A DNA stretch of 64,000 nt, from contig VZRN01002991.1 in assembly GCA_013397935.1 (NCBI GenBank), positions 1 through 64,000 of the forward strand. Reading direction: 5' to 3'. Within the stretch, counting starts at the first letter, position 1; each line of letters starts with the position of its first letter. The notes under the pieces were generated by a model. The model did no database searches and was not told the origin of the DNA. It saw nothing but the letters and a program-made list of their open reading frames with translations. The DNA comes from Dasyornis broadbenti. Taxonomy: Eukaryota > Chordata > Aves > Passeriformes > Dasyornithidae. The translations under genes and the position numbers were made by a program. Positions 21,845 to 36,800 of this stretch are shown here, piece after piece.

Positions 21845-24800
21845 CTAGAGGAAAAAGAATAAATATATTAATACAGATGACAGTTCACATATCCAGAAGG
21901 GCATAAATACACAGAAAAGCATTTCTGTTAGTAGCACATATGAACAAGACATTGCTAGGCATGGAACATGAAAAATAAATTCACAAGGCACTGAAGAATA
22001 ACTTCTCCACAACTCTACTCCAGAGCCACCTGCTTGGGGCTGTGAGGGGACTGCACGATTCTGAGGCACAGAGTCATCAGCTGTTCCCGGTCTCACTGGG
22101 AGCAAGTGCAAATGATTTCTGGAAATTCACCTGCTGGGTTTGCTGAACTACCGGGGGCATTTGACCAACACTCTGTGCTGCAGAAATGGGGTAACACCAC
22201 CATTGTTTGCAGTGCAGGGATTTGTGTCGATAAAAAGCCTCCGAGCAGGGAGGAAGGAAAGGTCAGAGACACCTGGGTTATTTGTCAAAGCTGGCATCAG
22301 CCTATGAACACTAAAAGCACTTGTCTATATTCAAAAGCTTTGTAGTGGTGTTGAAAGCATGCAGGCAAATCCTCAGATTAGCTGGAATGCACCAGCAGAG
22401 AACATGGCAAACACTGGGAATGCTCGACCTGAACAAGTGGCAGACTGGGGTGTTCCCAATGCCACCTGAACCCTGCTGGGTGAGCAGACAGGCAGCCTGA
22501 GAGTGCAGGCTTGTGCTTCCTGCACCCAGCATTCCAGAGCCTGAGCCTCCCAGAGCCTGAACCTCCCAGAGCCTGTCAGCCCAGTCCTGAGGGCTCAGAG
22601 CCGGGCAGGCTCAGGGAGGGCAGCCACATTGTACTGGCCCATCTTTAGGCAGGGCCTTACACACCAATATGGATGCACTGTACACACCCAGAGCCCAAAC
22701 TGGGCAGGTCCTAAAATCCCAAGTGCTGGAAGGTCCTACATGCACTGCACTGGCTTGTCTGGAGCTACCTTTTTTCCCCACCTTTTCCCTTTTTTTTTTT
22801 TTGGATTTTCTTTTCATTTGTAAGGAACAGTCTTCCATACAGGTAAAGTAACACCCTTGAAAGGAAAAAGTAAAATCAACTGGAAGCCGGAGAAAGAAAT
22901 TCAGCTACAGGATCCATCTGCTATGAACTGCCCTTTATTGTGACAGTCTTTGTCCTAAAGAAAATGACAAAGAAGAAAGATGTCACCCCACTCAACAATT
23001 AGAACATGGGGTGGGGAATGCACTGGCTCCCACCTGGTGGGGTGAGAGTAAATGGACAGGTGAAAACAAAAAAAAATAATCACAGAAACAACAGTAGCTG
23101 CACTTTCCATTTTAGAAAAATTCACTCAGCTTGCTACTGCAGTGCTGGCTATGGCAAATGAAATTCCATGTTCAAGCCTTAATTACAAGAATTGTCTCTA
23201 ACATTAGAACTTTGGTGTAAGTTAATTAATGCAGAAATTGGCACTAATAGATACAGTTTCAGACTCATTTGATTATCATCAGAAGCTAATGATTTCAAAA
23301 GGAAAATAATGCTTATTTTATGCAAAAGTTGCCAATCATTCCAGAAAAATACAAGGTGGGGCATTTTGAATGTTACAGCAAATTAAACTTTTTAAAGCAG
23401 TGTAACCAGAAGAGGGTTATTTTAAAAAGTGGTACTTCTGAAAAGCTGATTGCCCAACACTGTAAAAATGGTCAAAGCCATAAATGCCAAGTTCATTTTT
23501 ATTTCACTTTGGAGGTAACTATCTTTCAAATCCCAACAGCTGGACTATTTAATACAATCTGGTGAATCAAAGTATAATTCTTCACTGGGCTCCCAGTGGG
23601 GAGTCTGCATTAGTGTATGGCAGCATTCCAACAACTGATGCACAGCCAAATACTCTGAAGTCTGTTTCATTTATAGCAAAAATGGATAAAATGGCAATCA
23701 TATTTACCACCTTTCAAAGGACAGAAAAATGAAAGATGTCGATATAAAGTAGTTTAATGGAGAAAACCGGTGATTAAATCAGTGTTTGCAGCATAAAAAT
23801 AAGAATTACTATCCGACTTTGTTGTACTAGTATTGCCTTCTTCAAATCCTTTACACTGGTAGAGCAGCAGCCTCACAATGCTGCTGATACAGCTGAGGCA
23901 TTGTTAAAAATTATTAACCCTATTTATCAGATATTCACAGCTTACTTTCAACAGTTTGTCAAAAGCAGAATGTTTCAGCGTAAGGAATGAACATAATTTT
24001 GGTGCTCCTTTTCGAAAAACAGTATCTACTGTTACAAATAAAGCTGGGAAAAGCAATGACTAAAGACAGAGTTTGCCACAGTTCTGAACAACTCACTTTT
24101 GTCCAGCCAAGGTATTTGCATTTAGTTCTACGCAAAGCTCTTCCCTCATTAACGTTGTTAATGCTGTTATCAATATTCATGGTTTTTGTCCAACTATACA
24201 TTTCAGCCAGAAATTGAGACCCTAGTTCTATTGGAATCATTCACACACAGTTGTTCACAAGTCTGCATATATTTTATGACTAAACACATAAAATCTGCAC
24301 TGTGAAATACAGATGTAGATGATAAATGCATTGAGATTAATTCTGTGGGACATGCAATGTTCCATGCTTTGTTGTACAGGAGTATCAAAAGCAATATATT
24401 CTGTATATAGCTACAGAACCTACAGAAGTTGTAAATACCGCAGGGTTACTAAAGCCTGTGAACCAGCACTGCTGTGACCTTTGCCTGCAATTTACAGTAG
24501 GAGTACAAAAGGACAAACTAAGGATCAGATTGTCCACTGGGAATTGGATTCTCTTTGTTTCGTCTATTAATATTAGAATCTTGGCTTTATTTAACCTGAT
24601 TTGGTGCTCTATTCATGAAATCATTGTAAAATTGTTGGAATATGTATCCATTAGAAAACAGAATTTTATATCAATATTCATTGAGAATAAAAGTGAAAAC
24701 TGCAGATATGTCTATTATTCCAGAATTCTTAACAAGGCAGGAGAATAAACCAGAGAGGACCAAAGGCTAATACTGAGCAACAATAAAAAATACACCAATT

Positions 24801-27800
24801 CCAAGTTTTCAAAAACTTAGATGAAAAAAAAATTCCACCACACTACTCCCAGCATTTGTCAAACAGAGATTACAGGGAATATGAACAGTGGCTCTGGTGA
24901 ACTGGCCCTTTGGTCCCTTCCCTGAGAGTAACAGTGCTGCCTGTCACTCCAGACATCTGTGAAGGAAGTGCAAGGAAGCTTCTCCATTTCAGAATGCCCC
25001 TGCTAAATCCAGCGGAGTACAAAGGTAGTCAACATAGCAGCCAGCAGAACAGAACTGCAGACAATCTTTAGCATGGAGATTGTTGCCATTTTCAGGTGCT
25101 TTTTTTAGAAAAAGCTCAAAAAGATCAGAAAATTTACTCAAAGGAAGAATCTTGGGAGACTTTCTGCCTGCACCGAGAAGGCACACAAAGGGTACAAGCT
25201 AAGAAAAATGAATCAGTAGCTTTTAAAACAGTTAAAACCGAGGAGACCTCCAACTTCCAGAACATCCCATTGTTTTCTTCATCTGTTGTTCAAACTAAAT
25301 TGCCCATGTTCAAGCTGCACTGGAAAACCTTTGCAGTACAGTCCAGCTGAGGCTGAGCTGCTCCCTGCAGAGCTGGTGGATCATTTGGGGTACTAAGATT
25401 ACAGCTGGGAGAGGGAGGACAAATCCTTTAATTGTATAAAATCATCAGATTAAGACTAACCCTCTCGGTAGTGCACTCTGTCAGCAGAGAACTCCGCACC
25501 CCAGAAACACAATGTTTACAACGCGCCGGAAAAAAACCCCACTAAACAACCAAAAACCCCGGGGCAGAGCCAGACACACCTTTCCCTTCTGTGCCTACAC
25601 ACTGCAGGGGGTCACAGGAACTCTCTTTGCTCCCAAGGAAAAGAAATTGTCACCTATTCTCTTCTAAGCAGTTGTCATGGAATTACACTCATGCTGGGTT
25701 AAACACTGGGGAAGAGATCTGCAGAGGAAGTTACCTGCACACTGAGGAAAGGCCTCAGTTTCCCTCTAGGACACACGTTACTGGTGTCTCACCCCTAAGC
25801 ATCACCTCAGCAAAATTTCACACATACCAAGCCGTCTCCTTAATGGATTCAGACACACAAGAACCTCTTGCACTGAAGTAACACCTCACCTAGGGGTTTT
25901 AAACAGGTTTTCTGTAGCAAGCTGTATGTTAAAATCTAGGTGAATAGAATAAACCCTGCCCTGCAAGAGACACCTGGCAATGCAGAAATCACACCTTGGT
26001 CAGATTTCAAGGAATTGCAAATGATAAGAAAGCTGCATCCTATAATCTCAGATGTGAATAAGGAGAAGGAGATTTCTCATTTAGGGTATCCAGTCCAGGC
26101 AGTGCACTGTTTATTCAGTTAACAGGGGCTCCCTTAGGGAATGGTGTGCAACAGCAGCAGAGTGTGGAGGGCAGCAGCCCTCAGAGCCCTTCAGAGCACA
26201 CATTTCAGGGTTATTCACTGAACCAGCTCCTGTATGGCCCCTCCAGGAAACCCAGGAAGGCTGGATCACATCTCCTGGTTTTGCTTCCCACATGCAATGA
26301 ATCCAGGGATCCAGGATGCACCAAGAACTCTCCAGAATACAAATCAAAGCATGGCAAATGCAGACAAGGGCAAGATTCGCTTCAGAGTGCTCTGCTGATC
26401 CAAATCAAGCTGCTTCCAGGAAAGCCCAAAAAGTGCCTAATTTCAGAGCCAAGCTGCCAGACCTGCTGGCCAAATGAACTCCCCTCTGCTGCCTGCTTCC
26501 AGTGAGCCCTGTTTCCAACAGCACCTTCACACCTTGGAGTCTGGAGACTGCTTCTACCAAGCTCTGCTGCAAACAGCACTCAGGAGAGAGAAGCAAAGCA
26601 ACTGCACTGCACTGTGGTGTGGGGCCTGCAGGTTATCCCTGCTCCTCCTGCCAGCCTGGCCACAGAAGAGCAGGAGAGCCCCAGCACCTTCTCTCTCACT
26701 GGGAAACCATCCCTAAGGATGAATGTTCCCAATTAAGCAAGTTTACACCAGTGACTCAGTGCAAGGAAGCCCCGCAGCACTAAGGAGTCTGGCCCACCAC
26801 ATTTGTTTTAATGCTTTAAACAGATAAATTAAAGTGAAATGTGCCTTTCGGGATGTCACTGAATAGGCAAGCTGAGAAATAAATTGAGCTTCACATATGC
26901 TTTTATAACACATAACCACTGTGACTGTCAACACAAGATCCTTTTCACTGTCAATTCACCACGCATTCTGCGAGACCTTGAGGCCTGCAATTATTTCATT
27001 TCCTTTCTTGTAAATGCAATTTCCACTTAGTTCGGTGGAATAAAGGTACACAAAAGGTGGCAGGAGTTGCTTGTATTTTCTGGTTTGTTCAAAATCGTAG
27101 GAGTCCACAAACTACAAACACATTTTTCAGGAACAACTTCACCTTTCTGTCAGGGTAGGAGTTCAAGAAAATGCAATGTCATTATTCATGTCAAATTGAC
27201 TGTTGAACAAATCTTCATCTTTCTGATTAAATTAAAATGAAGATCATCTTTCTTCTAAGGATACTTAAATGAAATAAAAGGGGAAAACACATATGATTGA
27301 AAAAGGCATTCTGCTTTTAATACTCAGTGGGAATTAAACACAACTGTAGAGCACAAAAGGAAATTGGGCTCTTTATCCACTCAAAAATAAATGATGAAAG
27401 TACCTGCATAAGAGCAAAGTATCAGTTCATAAAAACAGATGCAAACTGAATATTCACCTCATGGCTTCCTCCTCTGAACAAAGCAATGGGGCCTTGCTAC
27501 AATTGGTTCTGGTGGTATTTTCTAACTGACAGAGCAGGAAATCAGAGGTTTAATTAGCCATAACTACAATATTCCGTCCATCTGATTGGTCTCATCTATT
27601 TCATTTTCTTGAAGTGACAAACTGACAAAAAACCTGGCAAAGGAACCAATACAAGTGCACAGCCTAATTCCAAAAGGAGTCTGGTATTGTTGGAGAACAA
27701 ACCAGTCCTCCAGGGAATCTGTCTGAAATAAATATTGCTGAAGCAGGCTTAACTCTGATGCTGGGCTGGCATCTAGGCTCTTTAATCTGCTGTGATGAAA

Positions 27801-30800
27801 GATTCTGCTGCCCATCCGTGTGAATGCAGCAGCATTTTTTTTTTTTTTTTTTAAATCTTCAGGTTTCAAGGTAATTCAAAACTTGTACCTACAAATTTTT
27901 AAGAGTAATAATCAGGACTTATTTTGGTTCAACAGAAACTGCCCTGCACACCAGCATCTAGGCCAAGGTGACTCACATGATTGTATTTTATAAAATATTT
28001 GCTAGAATAACTTTTAATCAAGAGTTAACAGTATAACTATCATCCCTCTTGTCTTCAGGATATAGAAAAAATCCTCAATCTTGTTATTCTTCAAAATCTC
28101 TTGGTTTTGTTTTTTTTTTGGCAGAGAAGATGAGCTTTTTTTTAAAGAATGTTCACAGGATTTAGAGAGAAAGAACTTTATAACAGAGAATTTTATTTCT
28201 ACTTTCACATGAGACTGCAAATTATTTGAGGAGTCAGTGGTAAACAGCTGCAGACTGTATATTTATCCTGTTAACGAAAATTGATATTAAATCACTTTCA
28301 AATGCACCAGCTAAACACATCTTGTACTAAAATATATCTAGAAATCCATATTCTACTTACTGTAAGGTAGGCTTGGAGCCTGTAGCACCCTTAGGCTGGT
28401 TAGAGACAGGACCTGAGTTGGGTACTTTGGAAGCGAATTCTGTCTCCACGTCGTTCTTGTTCGAAGCTGCCTGTGGGGCACTGGCTCCCGAACCCAGCAC
28501 AGGGAGTGACTTTGATTCTGATGTGGCCAAGATTCCAGTGGGACCTAAAATCCAAAGAAACTTTAATGCTTCTGTTACCCAGATTGGTCTACAAACGAGA
28601 CAAGAGCAGAGCAGAACTCAAGCTAACTGCAGAAATCAAAATGGAATTTTAATGAACAGCATCCAGTGCAAGAGAATATCAAAATACCATATTTGCAGCT
28701 TCTGCTCTCCGCACCAAGATTTGCCCTTTCTTGTACCACAGGCAGCACTTGCTGTGTTGATCCTCTTGCCCTCTGGGGTGGAAAGTCCTGCTGCCCACAC
28801 AGCCCTACCCAGGCACAACTTTGGTGCTCTCCCAGCCTGAGAGCAGAAAAGTCTGTTCTCAATACTAATGAGGAGGCAGTGAAGTGTCTGTGAAGTCCAA
28901 GATAAAACTCCACGGTAACATTCAAACCAGTCACATCTGCATCAACTACGGCATGGACTTACACTTGCAGACTGTGTGTGTAACCAAGCAGAGCACCTAG
29001 TTTCTTACAGAACCTGAGAGTAAAGCACAGCATAAAAACTGCAGACCCTTGGTCTGCAGAGGAGGTTAATTCAAATTATCAGCCCTAAATCTCATTTAGG
29101 CTAGCATTACTGTCAAGGGTATTTTCACAGTAGATTCAAGCAACTCCAGCAATAACATCTGAGCTCCAGGCTGGAAAGAGGAACCTGAATGTACACGTCT
29201 GTGTGTGCAGAAAACCCTGACAAAGGCATCTCTTGGAGAAAATGAGATGAAAAGTGTCAGGTGAGATGGGGAAGGGAGTCACTGTAGAAGAAGTTGGAGT
29301 TCTCCATAATGGCTGCAATGACAATGGTCTGGAAGAGAATGTAAAGCTTCAAGAGTCACCTAATGGAGGGAGAGGAAGAGGACTGCAAAGGAGTCCAGCA
29401 CTTACTGCCACTGTCCTGGTCAGTGGTCACTTTCCGGCGTCGCAGAACTCGTTCCAGCTCTGTTTCGCCGCTGTCTGTTTCAAGGGACTTCAAGCTTCGG
29501 GAACTGGTGGATTTATTCAGTGTTTCCTACGGCAAAAAACAGGCATGAGAAACTCTCTGAAGACAGACTGTGCTTTGCCAAGCAGCTCATACACACAACT
29601 TCAGAATCTCTCACACTGCAGTTCTAGAACAGCGAGCCAAGCTCTTCCTTTGGTACAACACGAGCATCTGGGATCAGCTCACCATCCCACCCTTACTTGG
29701 ATTTCACAGTGTAGGGATAAACCACACTTACTGCACATTAGGGCGTTGATATCAGGCATAAGAGAGATGCTTTGGATCACTAATGAACAAATTCTGATGT
29801 TTGCAGGGCACTGTCAACTTCCTCCATCTTAACATTTAAGGGATCTTAAAAAAATGCCAGTTATCATGCCCATAATTAACCTCTGCTAGCAAAAAGCCAA
29901 AGATCCATATTTCACTGCTCCAGTGGGTTTTATATTTTAGCAAGGTCCTGTACTGCTGTATCCTGGTGTGTACATGTATCTGCAGAAGTCAGTCTTTACC
30001 AGCTACACCTGCAGCATCATATCCTATTATGATGCAGCTGATCTGCCATAAACCTGACCCCGTGTCTACATACTTCAAGGTTTCTCTTTTGCACAGAGTT
30101 AGATCTCAAGCTGAAACAGTTTTTTGTATAGACAGAACTGAAATAAATGCTCTTACTGCCTTATGCCAAGGCTAGCATGTAGTAACAGTGAAGCTGCAAG
30201 TCCAGGAGCACTTTTCTGAAGGTGGGAAGAAAAGAGGCTTTAAGTAAAGCTTGAAACCTCATAAACTTGCCTACAGGAATTTAAACATGCATTCAGTGCA
30301 TACTGCATGCATTTCCCAACTCACAACATTCAGTTACTGGATCAGAACCCACTTAATTGTAAAATTTCCCCAAAATGTTTACAATGCAACTGAAAATTTG
30401 GTACCCATATACTATTTCATTTTCCCTCTGAGTCTTCCCAGGAATCTTGTTTGTTCAGCCTTCCAAAACATGTCAGGCTCATACAGCATTTTTCCAGACC
30501 ACAAATAAGACATTCTTGACATCTTTTGTTGACAAGCACACAACTTCTGAGCAGAAGTAGACAAGGACAAAAGGAAATAGCACTGCAAGTTGCAAAAGCT
30601 GTGCTACTTTCAGGAGCCCTGCAAAGTAACCCTTAATTCTTCACTACTGCCTAAATGTTAAAATATTTTCTTTCAAAACTATTTGAAATTTAACTGAGCA
30701 AGTTCTTCATTAGTAGTATGCTCCAGATCTGTAAAAATGTACATGTACAAAAGCAACTTAAAAAAGGGAGTCACTGAAACTCTGGAATTTGCACAACATA

Positions 30801-33800
30801 AATATGTTTTGTTTGTAACAATTATATGGAGGTCTACACAAAATGCATAATTAGCCTAGTAACAACAAATGTTTACTCCATCACATTCCACTCCCGTGTT
30901 TGTTGTCTGACTGTGCATAATCACTGCTCTCAAGAATAGACTGGAGCTGCATTTTATACAGTTTGTCTTGCACTGCAAATACCCTGAAAGGCTCAAAAGC
31001 CACGAGCCCCACACAGAAGTGCAGTGCCTGCAGGTTTCTCTCTGCTCCCTCTGAAGTGCATAATCAAGTCTGCCCCGATGTCAGTGACACAGTGCTAAAG
31101 AAATAAAACAGCTATTAGAGAATGAAAGAACCTTGGGCAGGATGGCTCTGTCCAACCCTCGCTGGTCCAAACAGCACACCATATCCAACTATTCCTGTAA
31201 TTATGGAATCCCCTTTAAAACACCGTCTCAGCGTTGCATTTTATTCCTTTTCTATTTACTGCCGCATTTAATTATGTGTCCCTCTAATTAGGGCTCAGCA
31301 TTAAGGTCTGGTGACTCTCTAGATCATTTCTTCCCTTCTTCCCCTGCTTTCACATGACTGGAGAACAGCAACGTTAACACACCACAGGATGGTGAGAATG
31401 ATTAGCTTCGCCTTCTGTAGAGTGGAAGTGAAGTATTTTGCTTCAACACTGGCAGAGTTTCACCTGATGTGCCAAAGTGCTACTTCAAAAGCTTCAGGGT
31501 TACAGAAGTCAGGGAGCAACAACTACAGCTCCTTCTGACTGATACAATTTTAGCTCTTGTGTAAAAGAAGCAACCTGTTAAAAACAAGCAATGCAACAAG
31601 AGAGTAAAAGACACGACAGGAGCAAACTTAGCACATTGCTCTCAGCTGGACCAAACGTGCCCAATGTCTTTATTTTGTGTAAATGGTTATGTGGACAGCT
31701 ATTCAGAATCAAATTTTTCTACACAGAAATGTGGACAGACCAGAGCTACTGCTTTACTTAGACTTCACCAATACTAATATCAAATTTGGTGCCACAGGAA
31801 AGAGGGGAGCAATTGATGAGGAGAACTCTACATTTACTATATGTGCAGTGCAGGGGCTTTACTTTGGAATAGACACAGACACTCAGCTGCCCCTCCATCC
31901 CTCAGCATCCCCACTGCGAGTATTTGGAAAGTTTCCAAAGGATCTATGGCAGACGCAGACCATGAAATCCCCTCTAGAGGCAGGAGCACACAAACCCGGA
32001 GCAGAGCTCAAAACCAAATTCTCCCAGCAAGACCAAAACCAATCCTTAAGGCAAACCAAAGTCACAGGTGGAATTGGGAGATCTGCTCCAAAATTGCTCT
32101 ATGGCTTCAAACCAAAATGCAGAAGTTTCCAAGTTTGTACAGAAGGCCCTGTCAGCTCAATGAGAAGAAAATGAAATATAAGCTGAAAGTTTTCTTACCA
32201 GAATCCCTTTTAATTCTTTCATTGCACTTTCAGAGGGCTTTGGTGTTTCTGGCTGTAAACAAACACAACACATGGATATTAAAAGCCATGAGAAATGGCC
32301 CAGGACAGACTCTGTACCTGCAGAGAGACCTCACCCAGGGGCTGCTGCTCAGGCCTGGGTGTGTGATGTTCCTCTGCACCCTCCTCCCATGGGCACAGGG
32401 CTAACATTCCATCTATTTCCTCACTCAGATGAGGAGAGGAGCCTCAGCTCTTAACACAGTGAATCACAGACTATAGGCAAAGATTATGTTTTTGTGAAGA
32501 AGGTAAACAATGTTTTATAGTAACCACATTCAGGTTTAGTTCTAAGTGTTGCATAAAAGAAAAAAGACGTGCCAATGCAGTCTACTGTTGATTACCCCTT
32601 TAAGCAATTCAGTTATTCTCTGTGCTTTTTGTTTCTTAGCAGCTGTTTGTTTTCAAGTTTCTTTTTCTGTGTCAAAGAAACTGGACTTTATTTATTTACT
32701 GCTGCCTTCATTTTTTTCTTGTCCTTCAGATATATGCTGCTCTAATTCACTTTCTCCAAAATCAAGCAAAGTAAGTGAGGGGAGGAAAATGTATTCTGAA
32801 TATTTAACAGAAAAGTTTATTTTCAGTGTAAATTACTATATTAGCCAATATATTGCTCTGCTATTTATTCCAAACCTTTGTTTTAGGCCTGCTTGATTGG
32901 TTGACTGGTCTCAGGTGAACTCCCTTTTTAATCCTGTCCATCATTTCTTCCACAGCTTGCCTCTTCAGATCTGTAACTTCTTCGCCTGCTAGAAAAGTCA
33001 AAGAGCAGATCCCATTTCAGACAGGAACTAGAAAGAAATGGTACAAAGTAAAAACCATGTTCTCCTTCTGAATACAGCGATCTTTGCTACCAGCTCAACT
33101 GTCCCAAGCTCCTCAAGGACAAAACGCCAATCTACACTGAGGATCCTGACTTTGCAAATGCCCAGCTGCACAAGTTTGGACAGAAGCAGGGCCCACATCG
33201 TGACAAACATAAAGCTCCTGGAACTGTTTGGGAATTGCAAAAGCTCAGTGCTATGGACTGAAGCACCAGAGACTGAAGAACACAGCTCTGCTTCCACTGT
33301 GGCTCAACAGAAATTTCCACAGCTCCAATGACACTGGACAAGCTGATAATGCTCCATGACAGTGACTCCCAGCCATGCCTCCTATTTCACATGGATTTGA
33401 GAAACTGACTGGAACAACACACTAACACCTCAGACTGAACTAAACTCACCCTTTTAAAAAACACTACATCGAGTTAAAGGGGAAAACTGAAACACCGTGA
33501 AAGGAAATGGCTGCTTTTTCAAGAGATTTGGTGTCAGAACTGCAAAATATTCAGATGACATGGGAAGCTCTGTGATGAACCTAAACAATACCTGTTAACT
33601 TATCAGCATTCTGGATAACAAAAGACACTTAACATACCAAAATGAGGGGGGGAAGAGCACTTAAAGCAAATACATGGAGAAATAGGGTTGATGCTATTCA
33701 AAGCTGCAACCTTGTACCTTATATAACAGGAATTTTAAAAAGACTTTCACTCTCTCACTTGTCAGGGTACTATTGATGATTCATAGAAATGTGGTTTCTG

Positions 33801-36800
33801 TATTCCAAGCCGATTTAATGTCAGGCTTTAATTTCACAAACAGGCTGTTTCAAATATAAAAGCTTAATTGGTGGTATGGGATAGAAACCACTCATTCTAA
33901 GTCCTTAACAGGGATCAAAACAAGTCTCAAGTTTGATATAATAACTAGATCAAGAAAGAACTTTCTCCCTTTTATTTTTAAGAACAGCTCAAATATTAAG
34001 AGAAAAAGCAGTTTATATGTGATTGAAGAAAGGTCAGAACTGTTAGTTTGCTAATAAATAATGAAAGAATGGGGAGTAGAGAACTTAAGAGTGGATTTCA
34101 TAGTATTTCCTGCAATCACTGTTTGTGACAGTCTCAACAAAAAGGTGTAATCAAAACATCTGGGATGCTTCAAGGTAAGGAACTCTGATAAATCAAGGCA
34201 CCATAATTGGACTTTTACTGAAAGATAAGATTGACTCTTCATCAGAGATCTTGGTGCAAGGTCACCTCTCTTAACTATTTTATCCAGACCAACAACCTTG
34301 TTTCTGTCAGACTGGTAACTAGTTCCCAGAAATTCCCCCAGGGAGCTGCCCAAGTCACTCCATTCCTCAGCTCCTCACCTGAAAAATGGGAGGAGTAATT
34401 CTTTCCCCCACTTCCTGCCTGTTGATTCCATGCAACAATCCAGCCTTACTTACATACCATTAGTCTGCTGACAGCAGGGGTTTTTTTTTAACAGTTATAT
34501 CCTATAATTTCAGCCAGGTTCCCTTCTTTGTTTAAGTGGCAGCAAATGAGTTAAGCAATTCACTACAAACAAACTCCTGCTGTTTCCAAAGGAAGAGAGA
34601 AACAGCAAGAAAACCCTTAGTTATTTAACTGGCAATGCCTGTCTAACTAGCTCTGACTCGTCAGGCACTCACAGTCATTTGTAAATCTGTACTTAACTCC
34701 TGTTCTCAACCTACTAAGTTTCCAGCTTCCATTAACAACAATAAAATACAATTTCAGCTGTTACTCTGCATGCAGAGCCACCTTAGTGGAAGACTGTTTT
34801 GTTTTAGGTTTTCAGTGTTATTAAAGGATTAGAATTACAGTCCACTCTGAGTGGTAATTTCACAAGATACGAATTGAGGGATGAAAACTGAAGTATTTAA
34901 CAAACAAGCACCGTGGAGAGGCTATGGACAGAAGAAATTGCCATGTGGAAATTCAGAAATTCCCCTGTATTATGCTGAATATAACCTGCTCTCTGTTTAA
35001 TGCTTGTAGGTTTGGCCTCTACCAGGTAACCTGTGGAAGCACAAAGTCCTGCATAGGCTGCAGCTCAAGCAGGAAGATTACAACTTTTCTCCAGTTACAG
35101 CAAGTGCTAGGTCTTCCACTGAGGTTTTTGACCTGCAGCCTCAAAGACTGTTCATTCTCAAATCCTTTTGGAGAAAGTAAATTGGATGCTGATGATCAGT
35201 TCAGTTGTGGAGGCAGAGATGCCTATGATGGCCACACAAATTTACTTGGGATCTCGAGGAAGTTTGCAGAAGAAGACAACAGAATGATTCAGCTGGAAGG
35301 GACCGGCAGTGACCATCGAGTCTGACAGCCTGACCACATCAGGGCTGACCAAAAGTTAGAGCACGTTCTTAAGGGCCTCAAAAACTTACAAGCTTGGGGC
35401 ATCAACCCCCTCTCTGGGAAGCCTGTTCCAGTGTCTGACCATTCTCACCATAAATAAATTTTTCCTAATGTTCAGTCTGAGCATTTCTTGATGCAGTTTT
35501 AAACCATTCCTATGTGTTCTGTCACTGGATCCCAGGCAGGAGAGCTCAGCACCTCCCTCTCCCTGTCCCATCCGCATGAGCTATAAAGAGTAACAAAGTC
35601 ACTCCCCAGCCTCCTTTTCGCCAAAGCAGACAAACCCATAGTCCTCAGCCATCCCCCACAGCAAAGCTGTAGTACCAAAGATACCACTGGATTCCCATCT
35701 TGGTGCACATATTCCTGGGCTGCAACCCCATTTTTGGAGTGCAAGGCAGAGGAATATGCTGGGACATGGATGGCTGTAGCTAATGTCGACAATTAAAAGC
35801 ATCTGAATCACCATCTTTATCCACAGTTCCTTTCCACCAGCTTTTCCTGCAGTGCCAGTGGATAACCCACATGGCCTGAGAAGGGATGAGCTGTACCTGA
35901 CTCCTGCTGAGGAGGCTTCTCCTTCTTGCTCACGTTGGTGTTGGAGTGAGATCTCTTGCGAATCATTGACATGAGAGACCTGGGGGAGAAATGAAACTGC
36001 AGATTGTCATTGTGTCCTGTGTCACATGCTGTCAGAATGAGCCTGAACACGACACACCACCAGCTTGCTTATACCTGATTATACAGCCACTCACAAAAGA
36101 CTCATTTAATGGTTCTTGAATGCAGATGTACTGAATTACCCCCCACAATGCCTCCCATCAAAATGCACCAGAGAAATTTATTTCTTTTTAACAGACATTA
36201 GGCACAAATCAAAACACTCCAGATTTGAATATTAAAAGCCAGTGTCTCATTGTGACAGATGACAAATGGAAGCTGCTCCAGCATAATAAACAGAAAGAAG
36301 AGCTGTAGATATTGAAGTATTGTTCTCCAGAGGACACTTAAATATGGTGATCAGTATCTCCCCACCATCTCCAAGTTTGTAATCTTCTTACAGTGTCAAG
36401 TAATTATCCCCTCACTACAGTCACAACGTAAAGGTCCACACCAGTAAATGATTCATCTTCAAGCCCAAGTACAAGCTCCTGTGCTCATCTGATGTGTCAG
36501 TAATGCCTATCACTCCCCACTGAACATCATTCCTTACAGAGCAGAGGGACATCCCCAGAATAAAGGGTCAAAACTCTGTCCCAGAAAAAAAGTAGCACCC
36601 CGTGCCTAAGCCCTGAAACAACTTCTATGCACATACACATCACAGTGCACAAGGAAATGTCTGACTTTGCTACTACAGGCCTTAAAATTAATAGTTTCAT
36701 CTATTCCAAACAGTATAGGGCACAAATTTAAACAAAAAAATCCCACAACACCCCTACACAGTTAATTCATGCTATCCATCAGTGAGAAAGAAGCAAGCAG

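Noticed and set aside
29254..29832. 192-codon + strand open frame
   Set aside because: It runs antisense over the SHTN1 exon at 29406-29526 and has no family resemblance; it is a shadow of that exon and flanking intron.
31120..31210. Possible CR1 or SINE remnant (accttgggcaggatggctct)
   Set aside because: It has a loose CR1-like feel but lacks the terminal repeat and no run of consensus bases long enough to support a call.
31683..32404. Two overlapping + strand open frames of 163 and 187 codons
   Set aside because: They overlap each other in different frames and overlap the SHTN1 exon at 32199-32252 antisense, with no recognisable motif.
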